From the NCBI GenBank assembly GCA_903956845.1, contig CAJBOO010000180.1, positions 1-64,000 on the forward strand: a stretch of DNA of 64,000 nt, read 5' to 3'. The stretch's first letter is position 1; each line of letters opens with the position of its first letter. The notes beneath the pieces were generated by a model, which was not told where the DNA came from, searched no databases, and saw nothing but the letters and a program-made list of their open reading frames with translations. Of the stretch, positions 23,726-33,006 are shown piece after piece. Source of the stretch: an uncultured Burkholderiales bacterium (GTDB taxonomy: Bacteria > Pseudomonadota > Gammaproteobacteria > Burkholderiales > Burkholderiaceae_C). Made by a program: the position numbers and the translations under genes.

Positions 23726-24397
23726 ATGAGTCAAAGCAATCGATTGGGATTGCTGGGCCGCAAGGTGGGCATGATGCGTCTGTTCACTGATGATGGGGAC
23801 GCAGTGCCTGTCACAGTGGTAGATGTTTCTAACAACCGCGTGACCCAGGTCAAAACCCAAGAAAATGACGGCTACGTGGCCTTGCAGGTCACCTTCGGCG
23901 CACGCAAAGCTTCGCGTGTCACCAAGCCGCAAGCCGGTCACATGGCCAAAGCTGGCGTTGAAGCCGGTGAAGTCACCCAAGAATTCCGTGTCACCGCAGA
24001 GACCGCAGCGCAATACCCTGCCGGTTCTTCTGTGCCTGCCGCCGCCATCTTCACCGTTGGCGAAAAAGTGGACGTGCAAGGCACTTCCATCGGTAAAGGC
24101 TTTGCGGGCACCATCAAGCGTCACAACTTCCGCTCACAACGTGCGTCTCACGGTAACAGCCGTTCGCACAATGTGCCCGGCTCCATCTCCATGGCACAAG
24201 ACCCCGGTCGCGTGTTCCCAGGCAAAAAAATGTCTGGCCACATGGGCGATGAAACAGTGACCACCCAAAACCTCGACGTGATTCGCATCGACGAAGCCCG
24301 TCAATTGTTGTTGATCAAAGGCGCAGTGCCTGGATCAGCCGGTGGTTTCGTGACTGTTCGTCATGCCATCAAAGCCAAATCCAAGGGAGCCAACTGA
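23726..24397 (+). CDS. rplC: 50S ribosomal protein L3
   Basis: Early-assembly 23S-binding protein near the peptidyl transferase centre. The start [20 protein letters not shown], after a GGAG site, gives 223 residues; an in-frame extension of 14 codons upstream is not supported by the family. The central loop region [20 protein letters not shown] is conserved and contains the glutamine that is methylated in some bacteria. Its stop overlaps the rplD start (TGATG). Confidence 0.97.
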   Translation: MSQSNRLGLLGRKVGMMRLFTDDGDAVPVTVVDVSNNRVTQVKTQENDGYVALQVTFGARKASRVTKPQAGHMAKAGVEAGEVTQEFRVTAETAAQYPAGSSVPAAAIFTVGEKVDVQGTSIGKGFAGTIKRHNFRSQRASHGNSRSHNVPGSISMAQDPGRVFPGKKMSGHMGDETVTTQNLDVIRIDEARQLLLIKGAVPGSAGGFVTVRHAIKAKSKGAN

Positions 24398-25017
24398 TGC
24401 AAATCGAACTCCTGAACGACCAAGGCCAGGCTTCTGCCAAATACGACGCGCCTGAAACATTGTTTGGCCGTGACTACAACGAAGATTTGGTTCACCAGAT
24501 CGTGGTCGCCTACCAAGCCAATGCACGCCAAGGCACACGCGCTCAAAAAGACCGCGAACAAGTCAAGCACTCCACCAAGAAGCCGTTCAAGCAAAAAGGC
24601 ACAGGCCGTGCTCGCGCTGGTATGACTTCTTCGCCCATCTGGCGTGGAGGCGGTCGCGCTTTCCCTAACAGCCCAGAAGAAAACTTCACCCAAAAGATCA
24701 ACAAGAAGATGTACCGCGCAGGCATGGCTGCCATCTTCTCTCAGTTGGTCCGTGAAGGCCGTTTGGCAGTGGTTGACTCCCTCAAAATCGAAGCGCCCAA
24801 AACCAAGTTGCTGGCCTCCAAATTGAAGGCCATGAACCTGCAGTCCGTGTTGGTCATCTCTGAAGAAGTCGATGACAACTTGTACTTCGCAGCACGCAAC
24901 CTGGCCAACGTGTTGGTGGTTGAGCCGCGCTATGCCGACCCCGTCTCTTTGGTCCACTACAAGAAAGTATTGGTCACCAAGGGCGCTGTCGACAAACTCA
25001 AGGAGATGTTCGCATGA
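24397..25017 (+). CDS. rplD: 50S ribosomal protein L4
   Basis: 23S-binding protein lining the exit tunnel. In E. coli it also represses the S10 operon by binding the leader and stimulating termination. It has 206 residues. The extended loop [20 protein letters not shown], which reaches the tunnel constriction, is intact. It overlaps rplC by one base and rplW by four. Whether L4 regulates this operon is unknown; the S10 leader here is short. Confidence 0.97.
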   Translation: MQIELLNDQGQASAKYDAPETLFGRDYNEDLVHQIVVAYQANARQGTRAQKDREQVKHSTKKPFKQKGTGRARAGMTSSPIWRGGGRAFPNSPEENFTQKINKKMYRAGMAAIFSQLVREGRLAVVDSLKIEAPKTKLLASKLKAMNLQSVLVISEEVDDNLYFAARNLANVLVVEPRYADPVSLVHYKKVLVTKGAVDKLKEMFA

Positions 25018-25328
25018 GCACCACCAAATACGACGAAGGCCGTTTGATGGCTGTGTTGGTTGCGCCCATCGTGTCTGAAAAAGCCACCATGGTTGCCGAG
25101 AAATCTAACGCAGTCACGTTCAAAGTGCTGCAAAACGCCACCAAGCCCGAAATCAAGGCCGCAGTTGAACTCATGTTCAAGGTCGAGGTGCAAGGCGTGT
25201 CTGTGGTCAATATCAAAGGCAAAACCAAGCGTTTTGGCCGCTCTGTTGGTCGCCGCGATCATGTGCGTAAAGCTTATGTGACGCTCAAGGCCGGACAAGA
25301 GCTGAACCTGTCTGGAGAGGTGGCTTAA
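25014..25328 (+). CDS. rplW: 50S ribosomal protein L23
   Basis: Tunnel-exit protein that docks trigger factor and the signal recognition particle. It has 104 residues. The start overlaps the rplD stop (ATGA). The N-terminal part [24 protein letters not shown] and the loop [19 protein letters not shown] are characteristic. rplB begins 2 bases after its stop. Confidence 0.96.
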   Translation: MSTTKYDEGRLMAVLVAPIVSEKATMVAEKSNAVTFKVLQNATKPEIKAAVELMFKVEVQGVSVVNIKGKTKRFGRSVGRRDHVRKAYVTLKAGQELNLSGEVA

Positions 25329-25330
25329 TC

Positions 25331-26155
25331 ATGGCAGTCATCAAAATGAAACCAACCTCACCCGGTCAACGGGGTGTGGTCAAGGTCACGCGTGACCATT
25401 TGTTCAAAGGCCCAGGTTTTGCACCCCTGCTGGAACCACAGTTCCAAAAAGCGGGTCGCAACAACAATGGTCACATCACCACCCGCCACAAAGGCGGTGG
25501 TCACAAGCACCACTACCGCGTGGTCGACTTCCGTCGCGTCAAGGATGGCATACCTGCCAAAGTTGAACGCATCGAATACGACCCCAACCGCACAGCGCAC
25601 ATTGCACTGGTTTGCTACGCCGATGGCGAGCGCACCTACATCATTGCGCCACGCGGTTTGGAAGTGGGTGCCACGATTCACAGCGGTTCAGAAGCACCGA
25701 TCCGTGCTGGCAACACTTTGCCCATTCGCAACATCCCCGTGGGTTCAACCATCCACTGCATCGAGTTGCGTCCTGGCAAAGGTGCTCAAATCGCTCGCTC
25801 GGCGGGTACTTCAGCCACCTTGTTGGCACGTGAAGGCACCTACGCTCAGGTGCGTATGCGCTCAGGTGAGGTTCGCAAGATCCACATCGAATGCCGCGCA
25901 ACGATTGGTGAAGTCGCCAACGAAGAACACAGCTTGCGCCAATTGGGCAAGGCCGGTGTCAAGCGCTGGATGGGTATCCGCCCAACCGTGCGTGGTGTGG
26001 CCATGAACCCAATTGATCACCCACACGGTGGTGGTGAAGGTCGCACAGGCGAAGGTCGTGCTCCGGTTGACCCATGGGGCAACCTGACCAAAGGCTACCG
26101 CACCCGCAACAACAAGCGCACGCAAGTCATGATCGTCTCGCGTCGCAAGAAATAA
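25331..26155 (+). CDS. rplB: 50S ribosomal protein L2
   Basis: Central 23S-binding protein needed for subunit association and peptidyl transfer. It has 274 residues, standard length. The RNA-binding loops [20 protein letters not shown] and the C-terminal [18 protein letters not shown], containing the functionally important histidine, are intact. It sits between rplW and rpsS in the canonical order. Confidence 0.98.
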   Translation: MAVIKMKPTSPGQRGVVKVTRDHLFKGPGFAPLLEPQFQKAGRNNNGHITTRHKGGGHKHHYRVVDFRRVKDGIPAKVERIEYDPNRTAHIALVCYADGERTYIIAPRGLEVGATIHSGSEAPIRAGNTLPIRNIPVGSTIHCIELRPGKGAQIARSAGTSATLLAREGTYAQVRMRSGEVRKIHIECRATIGEVANEEHSLRQLGKAGVKRWMGIRPTVRGVAMNPIDHPHGGGEGRTGEGRAPVDPWGNLTKGYRTRNNKRTQVMIVSRRKK

Positions 26156-26165
26156 GGGTTAACAC

Positions 26166-26444
26166 ATGACACGCTCACTCAAAAAAGGCCCGTTTGTGGA
26201 CCACCACTTGTTGGCCAAAACGGAAAAAGCCGTTGCCACCAAGGACAAAAAGCCCATCAAAACTTGGTCACGCCGTTCGATGGTGTTGCCTGATTTCATC
26301 GGCTTGACCATCGCGGTCCACAACGGCAAGCAACATGTGCCGGTCTATATCACCGACCAAATGGTGGGTCACAAGTTGGGCGAATTCGCCTTGACGCGGA
26401 CCTTCAAAGGCCATCCGGCGGACAAAAAAGTCCAGAAGAAGTAA
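26166..26444 (+). CDS. rpsS: 30S ribosomal protein S19
   Basis: 30S head protein that forms an intersubunit bridge with L5 and binds with S13. It has 92 residues, standard. It starts [16 protein letters not shown] and carries the motif [25 protein letters not shown]. It lies 10 bases after rplB and 9 bases before rplV. Confidence 0.97.
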   Translation: MTRSLKKGPFVDHHLLAKTEKAVATKDKKPIKTWSRRSMVLPDFIGLTIAVHNGKQHVPVYITDQMVGHKLGEFALTRTFKGHPADKKVQKK

Positions 26445-26453
26445 GGAGCAGCT

Positions 26454-26783
26454 ATGGAAACACGTGCAGTCCTGCGAGGTGTGCGCTTATCGGTCGACAA
26501 AGGCCGTTTGGTAGCAGACTTGATTCGCGGCAAAAAAGTGGACCAGGCTTTAAACATCCTGACCTTCACACAGAAAAAAGCAGCGGGCATTGTTAAAAAG
26601 GTGCTCGAATCCGCCATCGCCAATGCCGAGCATAACGATGGCGCGGACATTGACGAGTTGCGCGTCAAGACCATTTACGTGGAACAAGGCGCAACCCTCA
26701 AGCGTTTCACAGCGCGTGCTAAAGGCCGCGGCAACAGCATCAGCAAGCCCACATGCCATGTGTATGTGACGGTCGGCAACTGA
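26454..26783 (+). CDS. rplV: 50S ribosomal protein L22
   Basis: 23S-binding protein whose beta-hairpin lines the exit tunnel and is a site of macrolide resistance. It has 109 residues. The hairpin region [23 protein letters not shown] is complete, with no deletion at the macrolide-resistance positions. The residue after GRGN is Ser, where E. coli has Arg; I cannot say whether this is lineage-typical. It follows rpsS in the canonical order. Confidence 0.96.
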   Translation: METRAVLRGVRLSVDKGRLVADLIRGKKVDQALNILTFTQKKAAGIVKKVLESAIANAEHNDGADIDELRVKTIYVEQGATLKRFTARAKGRGNSISKPTCHVYVTVGN

Positions 26784-26798
26784 AAGGTCTAGGAAGAT

Positions 26799-27686
26799 AT
26801 GGGACAAAAAATCCACCCCACCGGGTTCCGCCTGTCGGTCAGCCGCAACTGGGCCAGCCGCTGGTACGCCTCTAACAAAGACTTCGCCGGCATGCTGGCC
26901 GAAGACATCAAGGTGCGTGAGTACCTCAAGGTCAAACTCAAGAACGCGGCTGTGTCGCGCATCTTGATTGAGCGCCCTGCCAAAAATGCCCGCATCACCA
27001 TTTTTTCCGCACGTCCAGGCGTGGTCATCGGTAAAAAAGGTGAGGACATTGAAAACCTCAAGAAAGAATTGGCCGCGCGTTTGGGCGTGCCTGTCGCCGT
27101 CAACATCGAAGAAGTGCGCAAGCCTGAAATCGATGCCCAACTGATCGCAGACAGCATCACCCAGCAGCTCGAAAAGCGGATCATGTTCCGCCGCGCCATG
27201 AAACGCGCCATGCAAAACGCCATGCGTCTGGGTGCCCAAGGCATCAAGATCATGTCTGCAGGTCGTTTGAACGGCATCGAGATTGCACGTACCGAGTGGT
27301 ACCGCGAAGGTCGCGTGCCACTTCATACTTTGCGTGCTGACATCGACTACGCCACCTCTGAAGCCAAAACCACTTACGGCATCATCGGTGTCAAGGTGTG
27401 GGTCTACAAAGGTGACACCTTGGGCCGCAACGATGCACCTGCTGCACAAGAACCCCGTTCAGATGACGAGCGCCGCCCACGCGGTCCCCGTCGCGATGCT
27501 CGCCCCGCAGGCGATCGTCCTCCAGCCCGTGGCGCTCGTCGTCCAGCTGGCACCAATGCCGCACCGGCGGATGGCAGCGATAAACCCGCTGAAGCCACCG
27601 ATGCTCCCAAAACCACCGTCAAGCGCGTCCGCAAGGTAGCCGCGCCCGCATCCACTGGCACGGCTGCGGACGGCAAAGGAGAATAA
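26799..27686 (+). CDS. rpsC: 30S ribosomal protein S3 with long low-complexity C-terminal tail
   Basis: Part of the mRNA entry channel and its helicase activity, with S4 and S5. It has 295 residues against 233 in E. coli. The KH domain with VIGKKGED and the C-terminal domain ending at [12 protein letters not shown] (about residue 210) are normal. The rest, about 85 residues, is an Arg/Pro/Ala-rich tail ([17 protein letters not shown] and so on) that is probably disordered. Similar tails are common in this bacterial order. The tail is in frame and is followed directly by rplP, so it is not a frameshift product. Confidence 0.95.
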   Translation: MGQKIHPTGFRLSVSRNWASRWYASNKDFAGMLAEDIKVREYLKVKLKNAAVSRILIERPAKNARITIFSARPGVVIGKKGEDIENLKKELAARLGVPVAVNIEEVRKPEIDAQLIADSITQQLEKRIMFRRAMKRAMQNAMRLGAQGIKIMSAGRLNGIEIARTEWYREGRVPLHTLRADIDYATSEAKTTYGIIGVKVWVYKGDTLGRNDAPAAQEPRSDDERRPRGPRRDARPAGDRPPARGARRPAGTNAAPADGSDKPAEATDAPKTTVKRVRKVAAPASTGTAADGKGE

Positions 27687-27688
27687 GC

Positions 27689-28105
27689 ATGCTGCAACCA
27701 GCGCGCCGTAAATACCGCAAGGAACAAAAAGGTCGCAACACCGGCATTGCCACCCGTGGCAACACCGTGGCGTTCGGTGACTTTGGCCTGAAATCAACCG
27801 ACCGCGGTCGCTTGACAGCTCGCCAAATCGAATCCGCTCGCCGTGCGATTTCCCGTCACGTCAAACGTGGTGGACGCATTTGGATTCGTATTTTCCCCGA
27901 CAAACCCATTTCCCAAAAGCCTGCAGAGGTTCGCATGGGTAACGGTAAAGGCAACCCCGAGTACTACGTGGCTGAAATTCAGCCCGGCAAGGTGTTGTAT
28001 GAAATCGTCGGTGTGCCCGAAGAACTCGCGCGTGAAGCATTCCGTTTGGCAGCTGCCAAACTGCCTTTGCGCACCACCTTTGTTTCGCGCCTGATTGGCC
28101 AGTGA
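27689..28105 (+). CDS. rplP: 50S ribosomal protein L16
   Basis: 23S-binding protein that positions tRNA near the A site. It has 138 residues, standard. It starts [21 protein letters not shown] and contains the conserved [24 protein letters not shown] region, which includes the arginine hydroxylated in E. coli. It begins 2 bases after rpsC. Confidence 0.97.
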   Translation: MLQPARRKYRKEQKGRNTGIATRGNTVAFGDFGLKSTDRGRLTARQIESARRAISRHVKRGGRIWIRIFPDKPISQKPAEVRMGNGKGNPEYYVAEIQPGKVLYEIVGVPEELAREAFRLAAAKLPLRTTFVSRLIGQ

Positions 28106-28118
28106 TTCAGGAGACAAC

Positions 28119-28319
28119 ATGAAAACATCTGAATTACGCCAAAAAGACGCCGCTGGTTTGCAAACCGAAATCAAGGAATTGCAAAAAGCGCATTTCAACA
28201 TGCGCATGCAAAAAGCGACTCAACAATTGACCAACACAGCGCAAATGAAAGTGGCCCGTCGCAGCATTGCACGCGCCAAAACCATTTTGGCCGAACAACA
28301 AGCCAAGGCGAAGGAGTGA
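28119..28319 (+). CDS. rpmC: 50S ribosomal protein L29
   Basis: Small helical protein near the tunnel exit, adjacent to L23. The ATG at 28119 follows CAGGAGAC and yields 66 residues ([20 protein letters not shown]), normal for the family. The frame is open 8 codons further back, but that part overlaps rplP. It ends 2 bases before the rpsQ start. Confidence 0.95.
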   Translation: MKTSELRQKDAAGLQTEIKELQKAHFNMRMQKATQQLTNTAQMKVARRSIARAKTILAEQQAKAKE

Positions 28320-28321
28320 AC

Positions 28322-28591
28322 ATGACAGAAGCCAAGAAATCACTCAAGCGCACCTTGATCGGTAAAGTGGTCAGTGCCAAGCGCGCTAAAACCGTCACCG
28401 TGTTGGTCGAGCGTCGCGTCAAGCACGCGCTGTACGGCAAGATCGTCGGCAAATCGAGCAAATACCATGCGCACGATGAAACCGGTCAATACCATTTGGG
28501 CGACGTGATCGAGATCACCGAAAGCCGTCCCATCTCCAAAACCAAAAACTGGGTGGCTACTCGCCTGGTTGAGAAAGCACCAGCGGTTTAA
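28322..28591 (+). CDS. rpsQ: 30S ribosomal protein S17
   Basis: Primary 16S-binding protein of the 30S body. The ATG at 28322 lies 5 bases after AAGGAG and gives 89 residues; a GTG two codons upstream overlaps the ribosome binding site and is rejected. The OB-fold signature [21 protein letters not shown] is present. It is the last gene of the S10 operon; a terminator follows, and no rplN or other spc operon gene lies downstream. Confidence 0.96.
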   Translation: MTEAKKSLKRTLIGKVVSAKRAKTVTVLVERRVKHALYGKIVGKSSKYHAHDETGQYHLGDVIEITESRPISKTKNWVATRLVEKAPAV

Positions 28592-28624
28592 GACCTATTC
28601 CCTGACCTTCTCACGGTTTTGCCT

Positions 28625-28652
28625 AAATGACCCACAATCGTGGGTCATTTTC
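28625..28652 (+). terminator. Rho-independent terminator of the S10 operon
   Basis: A perfect 11-bp stem (28625-28635 with 28640-28650, core TGACCCAC/GTGGGTCA) with loop AATC is followed by a short T-rich tail. It lies 34 bases after the rpsQ stop and ends the ribosomal protein transcription unit. Confidence 0.85.
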
Positions 28653-28671
28653 ATTTCCAGGAGCAAACAGC

Positions 28672-29178
28672 ATGATCAAAGTTGGCGACACCATCCCCCA
28701 CACCACCCTGATGGAATATTCTGAAGTCGAGGGCAATGGTTGCAGCATAGGCCCCAACCCGGTGGACGTGGCCAAGGCCACCGCTGGCAAGACCATCGCT
28801 TTGTTTGCCCTGCCAGGTGCTTTCACCCCGACGTGTTCAGCCAAGCATGTGCCTGGTTACATCGAACACCATGATGCATTGCTCGCCGCAGGTGTGGATG
28901 AAATTTGGTGTCTGAGCGTGAATGACGCCTTTGTGATGGGCGCTTGGGGGCGCGAATTGCATGCGGCTGGCAAGGTGCGCATGATGGGCGACGGAGACGC
29001 TGATTTCGCCAAGGCCACCGGTCTCACGCTGGACCTCACCGGCAAAGGCTTGGGATTGCGATCTAACCGCTATTCCATGCTGGTCAAAGACGGCAAGGTC
29101 TTGACCTTGAACGTGGAAGGCCCTGGCAAATTCGAGGTGAGTGACGCAGGCACCATGCTGTCACAGGTCAAGCACTGA
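28672..29178 (+). CDS. Peroxiredoxin (Prx5-type, AhpC/TSA family)
   Basis: Thiol peroxidase of 168 residues that reduces hydrogen peroxide and organic hydroperoxides, often with glutathione or glutaredoxin. The peroxidatic Cys55 is in PGAFTPTCSAKHVPGY, the Prx5 signature. The start at 28672 follows CAGGAGC; 15 in-frame codons upstream lie within the terminator of the S10 operon and are rejected. A single-gene unit between the S10 terminator and the convergent CoA-transferase. Confidence 0.92.
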   Translation: MIKVGDTIPHTTLMEYSEVEGNGCSIGPNPVDVAKATAGKTIALFALPGAFTPTCSAKHVPGYIEHHDALLAAGVDEIWCLSVNDAFVMGAWGRELHAAGKVRMMGDGDADFAKATGLTLDLTGKGLGLRSNRYSMLVKDGKVLTLNVEGPGKFEVSDAGTMLSQVKH

Positions 29179-29191
29179 CCCTTGCCTCAAG

Positions 29192-29221
29192 GTGAAGCCT
29201 CAGCCAAGCTGAGGGCTTCAC
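29192..29221. terminator. Weak bidirectional hairpin between convergent genes
   Basis: GTGAAGCCTCAGC (29192-29204) pairs with GCTGAGGGCTTCAC (29208-29221) apart from one bulged G, around a CAA loop. It lies between the convergent peroxiredoxin and CoA-transferase genes. No T run follows on either strand, so termination is possible but not shown. Confidence 0.4.
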
Positions 29222-29240
29222 AGCCCAACCCTCGTGTCAA

Positions 29241-30488
29241 TCAGAGCACGTGTTGGGCTTGCAAGGCAGCGATGTCATTGGCGTCCAGTTGCAGCCAGTC
29301 TTGCAAAACATCCTGGGTGTGCTGTCCCAAGAGGGGCGGTGGCAAGTGATGTTGTACGGGCGTCTCGCTGAGTTTCATCGGGCTGGCCACCAACTTCAAG
29401 TCGGTGCGTAAAGGGTGACGCCACACCTCCACCATGTCGCGTGAGACGACTTGTGGATCGGCAAACACCTCGGCCAAATCATTGATGGGTCCGCAGGGTA
29501 CTTTGGCGGCCTCCAGCTTGGCCAGCCATTGCGCTTTGCCTTGGGTCAACAATACCTCTGCGAGCATGGGCACCAAGACATCGCGGTGACGAACGCGGTC
29601 GGGGTTGCGCACAAACCGTTCATCAACAGCCCACTCTGGGCGACCTAAACATTCACACAGCTTGGCAAATTGCCCGTCGTTGCCCACCGCCACGATCATG
29701 AAATCACGCCCCCCGGTTGGCTTGGCCGCTGTCTCAAAGACTTGGTAAGGCACGATGTTCACGTGCGCGTTGCCCATGCGTCCAGGCGGTGGTTTATTCA
29801 GTGGCAGGTTCACCAAATGGTTGGCACCCAAATTGGCCAACATGGCCACCTGTGTATCCAGCAAGGCCATGTCAATGTGTTGGCCTTGTCCGCTGTGTTG
29901 TGCATGCCGCAAGGCAGCCAAAATTGCCACCGTAGCGTACATGCCAGTGAACAAATCCACCACCGCCACGCCGACCTTTTGGGGGCCGCCGCCCGCGTCA
30001 TCTCGCTCGCCGGTGACGCTCATCAACCCGCCCATGGCTTGAATGGCAAAGTCGTAGCCCGCGCGGTGTTGGTAGGGGCCGGTTTGACCAAAGCCCGTGA
30101 TGCTGCAATAAACCAATTTGGGGTTCATGTGCTTCAGCGCTTCAAAGTCAAGTCCATAGCGCTTCATGTCGCCAACCTTGAAGTTCTCGACCAGCACATC
30201 GGCTTTGGCAGCCAAGCGGCGAATCAAGGCTTGTCCTTCGGCCGTTGAAAAATCGCAAGTCATGGACCGCTTGTTGCGGTTGGCGCCCAAAAAGTAGGCA
30301 GACTCTGCGCTGTCTTGTTGGTCTGCCGTGGGTAAAAACGGCGGGCCCCACCCCCGTGTGTCGTCCCCGCTGCCAGGACGCTCAACCTTGACCACATCAG
30401 CGCCCAAATCTGCCAGCGTTTGGGTGCACCAAGGCCCAGCCAAGACACGTGATAAATCCAAAACGCGGACACCATCTAAAGAGTTCAT
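29241..30488 (-). CDS. CaiB/BaiF family CoA-transferase (class III)
   Basis: Transfers CoA between carboxylic acids through an aspartyl-CoA thioester. Starting at 30488 (MNSLDGVRVLDLSRVLAGPW) it has 415 residues. The conserved N-terminal LSRVLAGPWCTQTLADLGADVVKVERPG and the probable catalytic aspartate Asp178 in VAVVDLFTGMYA are present. It resembles formyl-CoA and succinyl-CoA-linked transferases, but the substrate pair cannot be assigned. It diverges from the PTS EIIA gene with a 60-base spacer. Confidence 0.88.
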   Translation of the reverse strand: MNSLDGVRVLDLSRVLAGPWCTQTLADLGADVVKVERPGSGDDTRGWGPPFLPTADQQDSAESAYFLGANRNKRSMTCDFSTAEGQALIRRLAAKADVLVENFKVGDMKRYGLDFEALKHMNPKLVYCSITGFGQTGPYQHRAGYDFAIQAMGGLMSVTGERDDAGGGPQKVGVAVVDLFTGMYATVAILAALRHAQHSGQGQHIDMALLDTQVAMLANLGANHLVNLPLNKPPPGRMGNAHVNIVPYQVFETAAKPTGGRDFMIVAVGNDGQFAKLCECLGRPEWAVDERFVRNPDRVRHRDVLVPMLAEVLLTQGKAQWLAKLEAAKVPCGPINDLAEVFADPQVVSRDMVEVWRHPLRTDLKLVASPMKLSETPVQHHLPPPLLGQHTQDVLQDWLQLDANDIAALQAQHVL

Positions 30489-30548
30489 GGCCGCATTGTG
30501 ACTCAGCCGGGGGCAAGGGTGATAATGCAGGCAAAGGCCACCGCCCAC

Positions 30549-30956
30549 ATGAGTACACGCATACTTTTAATCGCACACGCCCCCCTTGCCCATGCCTTGC
30601 GCGAGTGCGCCTTGCATGTGTTTCCAGAATGCGCAGAGGCTGTGCTGGCCGTTGATGTGCCGCCACACGAAGCGCCCGAGGACACCTTGACAACGGTGTT
30701 GCAACTGATGGCACAACACCAGGCACAAGACACCCTGATCCTGACCGATGTCTTGGGGGCTACCCCCGCCAACGTGGCACAACGCGTGGCTGACGATGTG
30801 CAGTCCAAGTTGATTGCAGGTGTGAATCTGCCCATGCTGCTGCGAACCGTTTGCTACCGCCATGAAAGCTTGGAAGACCTGGCCAAACGGGCGCTGGACG
30901 GCGGTGCCCAAGGCGTGCTGCAAGTGCCCTGCGTTCCCACAACCCCCACCCACTGA
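30549..30956 (+). CDS. PTS EIIA component, mannose/sorbose family, stand-alone
   Basis: A 135-residue EIIA-Man-type domain. The phosphoryl-accepting His10 is in ILLIAHAPLA, and the conserved LILTDVLGATPANVA motif follows. No EIIB, IIC or IID genes are nearby, so this is likely a regulatory phosphocarrier fed by HPr rather than part of a sugar transporter, as in other betaproteobacteria. The start at 30549 is chosen because the motif begins there; 17 further in-frame codons lie upstream. It forms an operon with ptsH and ptsI. Confidence 0.88.
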   Translation: MSTRILLIAHAPLAHALRECALHVFPECAEAVLAVDVPPHEAPEDTLTTVLQLMAQHQAQDTLILTDVLGATPANVAQRVADDVQSKLIAGVNLPMLLRTVCYRHESLEDLAKRALDGGAQGVLQVPCVPTTPTH

Positions 30957-30963
30957 AACCACT

Positions 30964-31233
30964 GTGATCAAACAAACCACCACCGTTGTCAACAAATTGG
31001 GCTTGCATGCCCGCGCTTCCGCCAAGCTCACCAAAATGGCAGGCAGTTTCCCTTGTGATGTTTGGATTGCGCGCGGCGAACGCCGGGTGAATGCCAAAAG
31101 CATCATGGGCGTGATGATGTTGGCCGCAGGCATGGGCGTGGACATCACACTGGAAACCGATGGCGAACAAGAGCAGGCAGCGATGGATGCTTTGCTGGAA
31201 TTGATCACCAACAAATTTGGTGAAGGCGAGTAA
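30964..31233 (+). CDS. ptsH: Phosphocarrier protein HPr
   Basis: Small phosphocarrier between EI and EIIA proteins. The GTG start at 30964 gives 89 residues. His15, the EI phosphorylation site, is in KLGLHARAS, and Ser46, the target of HPr kinase, is in NAKSIMGVM. Both are at the canonical positions, which fits the presence of hprK at 40746-41705. It sits 7 bases after the EIIA gene and 5 bases before ptsI. Confidence 0.94.
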   Translation: MIKQTTTVVNKLGLHARASAKLTKMAGSFPCDVWIARGERRVNAKSIMGVMMLAAGMGVDITLETDGEQEQAAMDALLELITNKFGEGE

Positions 31234-31238
31234 AGCAG

Positions 31239-33002
31239 ATGACCTTTTCCATCCACGGCTTGGCGGTTGCGCGTGGCATTGCCATTGGACGCGCCGTGCT
31301 GGTCGCATCGAGCCGGGTGGATGTGGCGCACTATTTCATTGAGCACAGCCAAATCGATGCCGAGTTACAGCGCATCACCTCTGCCCGTCAATCGGTGATG
31401 CAAGAGGTGCAACGACTGCACCAATCTGTGCCTAAAGATGCCCCCCCTGAGCTGGCTGCCTTGCTTGAAGTCCACATGATGATGCTTCAGGATGAAATGC
31501 TGGCCGATGGCGTTAAGCATTGGGTGACCGACAGGCTTTACAACGCTGAGTGGGCATTGACCTCCCAGCTCGAAGTCGTGACCCGTCAGTTTGATGAGAT
31601 GGAAGACGCATACCTGCGAGAGCGCAAAGGCGACCTAGAGCAAGTGGTTGAGCGCTTGCTGCGCCACATGAAGGGCTTGCCAACCGCTTTGCCGCAGCCC
31701 ACCCCGCGCAAAAGTGCTGGCGGCTGGCAACAAGACCAGTTGCTCGACGACAGCCATGACGTGCCCTTGGTGTTGATTGCCCATGACTTGTCGCCGGCCG
31801 ATATGCTGCAATTCAAACAAAGTGTGTTCACTGGTTTTGTCACCGATGTCGGCGGCAAAACCTCGCACACCGCCATCGTGGCCCGCAGCTTGGACATCCC
31901 CGCGGTGGTGGGCGCTCGCAATGCCAGTCATCTGGTTCGTCAAGATGATTGGGTGATCATCGACGGCGACGCGGGCGTCATCATCGTGTCGCCATCAACG
32001 ATCATTTTGGAAGAGTACGCCTTCAAGCAACGCCAAGCCCAGTTGGAGCGTGAGCGGTTAGCGCGCTTGAAAAAAACGCCAGCCGTCACCTTGGACGGTC
32101 AAAAAATCGACTTGCTGGCCAACATCGAATTGCCCGAGGACAGCCAGCAGGCGCTGGCCATGGGCGCGGTCGGTGTGGGTTTGTTTCGCAGCGAGTTTTT
32201 GTTCATGGGCCGAGAGGGTCAGTTGCCCAATGAAGAAGAGCAATACCAAGCCTATAAGCGGGCTGTCGAGGGCATGAAGGGCCTGCCGGTCACGATCCGC
32301 ACGGTGGACGTGGGCGCAGACAAGCCGTTGGACCGCACGGCCAAAGACGAGGCGCACCTGAACCCAGCGCTGGGTTTGCGTGCCATTCGCTGGAGTTTGG
32401 CAGACCCAAGCATGTTTTTAAGCCAACTGCGAGCGATTTTGCGATCGGCCGTCCATGGCCAAGTGAACCTGTTGATTCCCATGCTGGCCCATGCGCGTGA
32501 AATACGCCAAACCTTTGAGTTGCTGGTCCAGGCGCGCAAGCAACTCGACAAACGAGGCGTGCCCTATGGCGACGTCAGGGTAGGCGCCATGATCGAAGTG
32601 CCTGCTGCCGCCTTGAGTTTGCCGCTGTTTTTGAAGTATTTTGACTTTTTGTCCATCGGAACCAACGATTTGATCCAATACACCTTGGCGATCGACCGTG
32701 CCGATGAGCAGGTCGCACACCTGTATGACCCTTTGCACCCGGCCATCCTGCATTTGTTGGCCGACACGATTTCGCAAGGTGCCGCAGCGGGCAAAGAGGT
32801 GAGTTTGTGTGGCGAGATGGCGGGCGACCCGTCTCTGACCCGATTGCTCTTGGGCATGGGCCTGCGGCACTTTTCCATGCACCCGACCCAATTGTTGCGG
32901 GTCAAACAAGAGGTGCTGCGTTCTGACGCTACGCGCTTGAAGCCTTGGGCCTTGAAAGTCATTTCAGCCGAGGAGCCTGCGGTTGAGATCCTCAAGAGCT
33001 GA
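31239..33002 (+). CDS. ptsI: PTS enzyme I (phosphoenolpyruvate-protein phosphotransferase)
   Basis: Takes phosphate from phosphoenolpyruvate and passes it to HPr. It has 587 residues. The phosphohistidine His210 is in DVGGKTSHTAIVAR. The PEP-binding TIM barrel contains GAVGVGLFRSEFLFM and the C-terminal DFLSIGTNDLIQYTLAIDR motif, and CGEMAGDP carries the catalytic cysteine. With no transporter nearby, the chain EI-HPr-EIIA probably senses the PEP/pyruvate balance. It converges on the Nudix gene with a 4-base gap. Confidence 0.95.
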   Translation: MTFSIHGLAVARGIAIGRAVLVASSRVDVAHYFIEHSQIDAELQRITSARQSVMQEVQRLHQSVPKDAPPELAALLEVHMMMLQDEMLADGVKHWVTDRLYNAEWALTSQLEVVTRQFDEMEDAYLRERKGDLEQVVERLLRHMKGLPTALPQPTPRKSAGGWQQDQLLDDSHDVPLVLIAHDLSPADMLQFKQSVFTGFVTDVGGKTSHTAIVARSLDIPAVVGARNASHLVRQDDWVIIDGDAGVIIVSPSTIILEEYAFKQRQAQLERERLARLKKTPAVTLDGQKIDLLANIELPEDSQQALAMGAVGVGLFRSEFLFMGREGQLPNEEEQYQAYKRAVEGMKGLPVTIRTVDVGADKPLDRTAKDEAHLNPALGLRAIRWSLADPSMFLSQLRAILRSAVHGQVNLLIPMLAHAREIRQTFELLVQARKQLDKRGVPYGDVRVGAMIEVPAAALSLPLFLKYFDFLSIGTNDLIQYTLAIDRADEQVAHLYDPLHPAILHLLADTISQGAAAGKEVSLCGEMAGDPSLTRLLLGMGLRHFSMHPTQLLRVKQEVLRSDATRLKPWALKVISAEEPAVEILKS

Positions 33003-33006
33003 GGAG

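Noticed and set aside
26740-26770. Ser after GRGN in L22 as a second antibiotic-resistance change
   Set aside because: It is not at the known macrolide-resistance positions and I cannot exclude that it is normal in this lineage, so I did not raise it as a finding.
29192-29221. Hairpin between peroxiredoxin and CoA-transferase as a strong terminator
   Set aside because: The stem is good but no T run follows on either strand, so it is listed only as a weak element.
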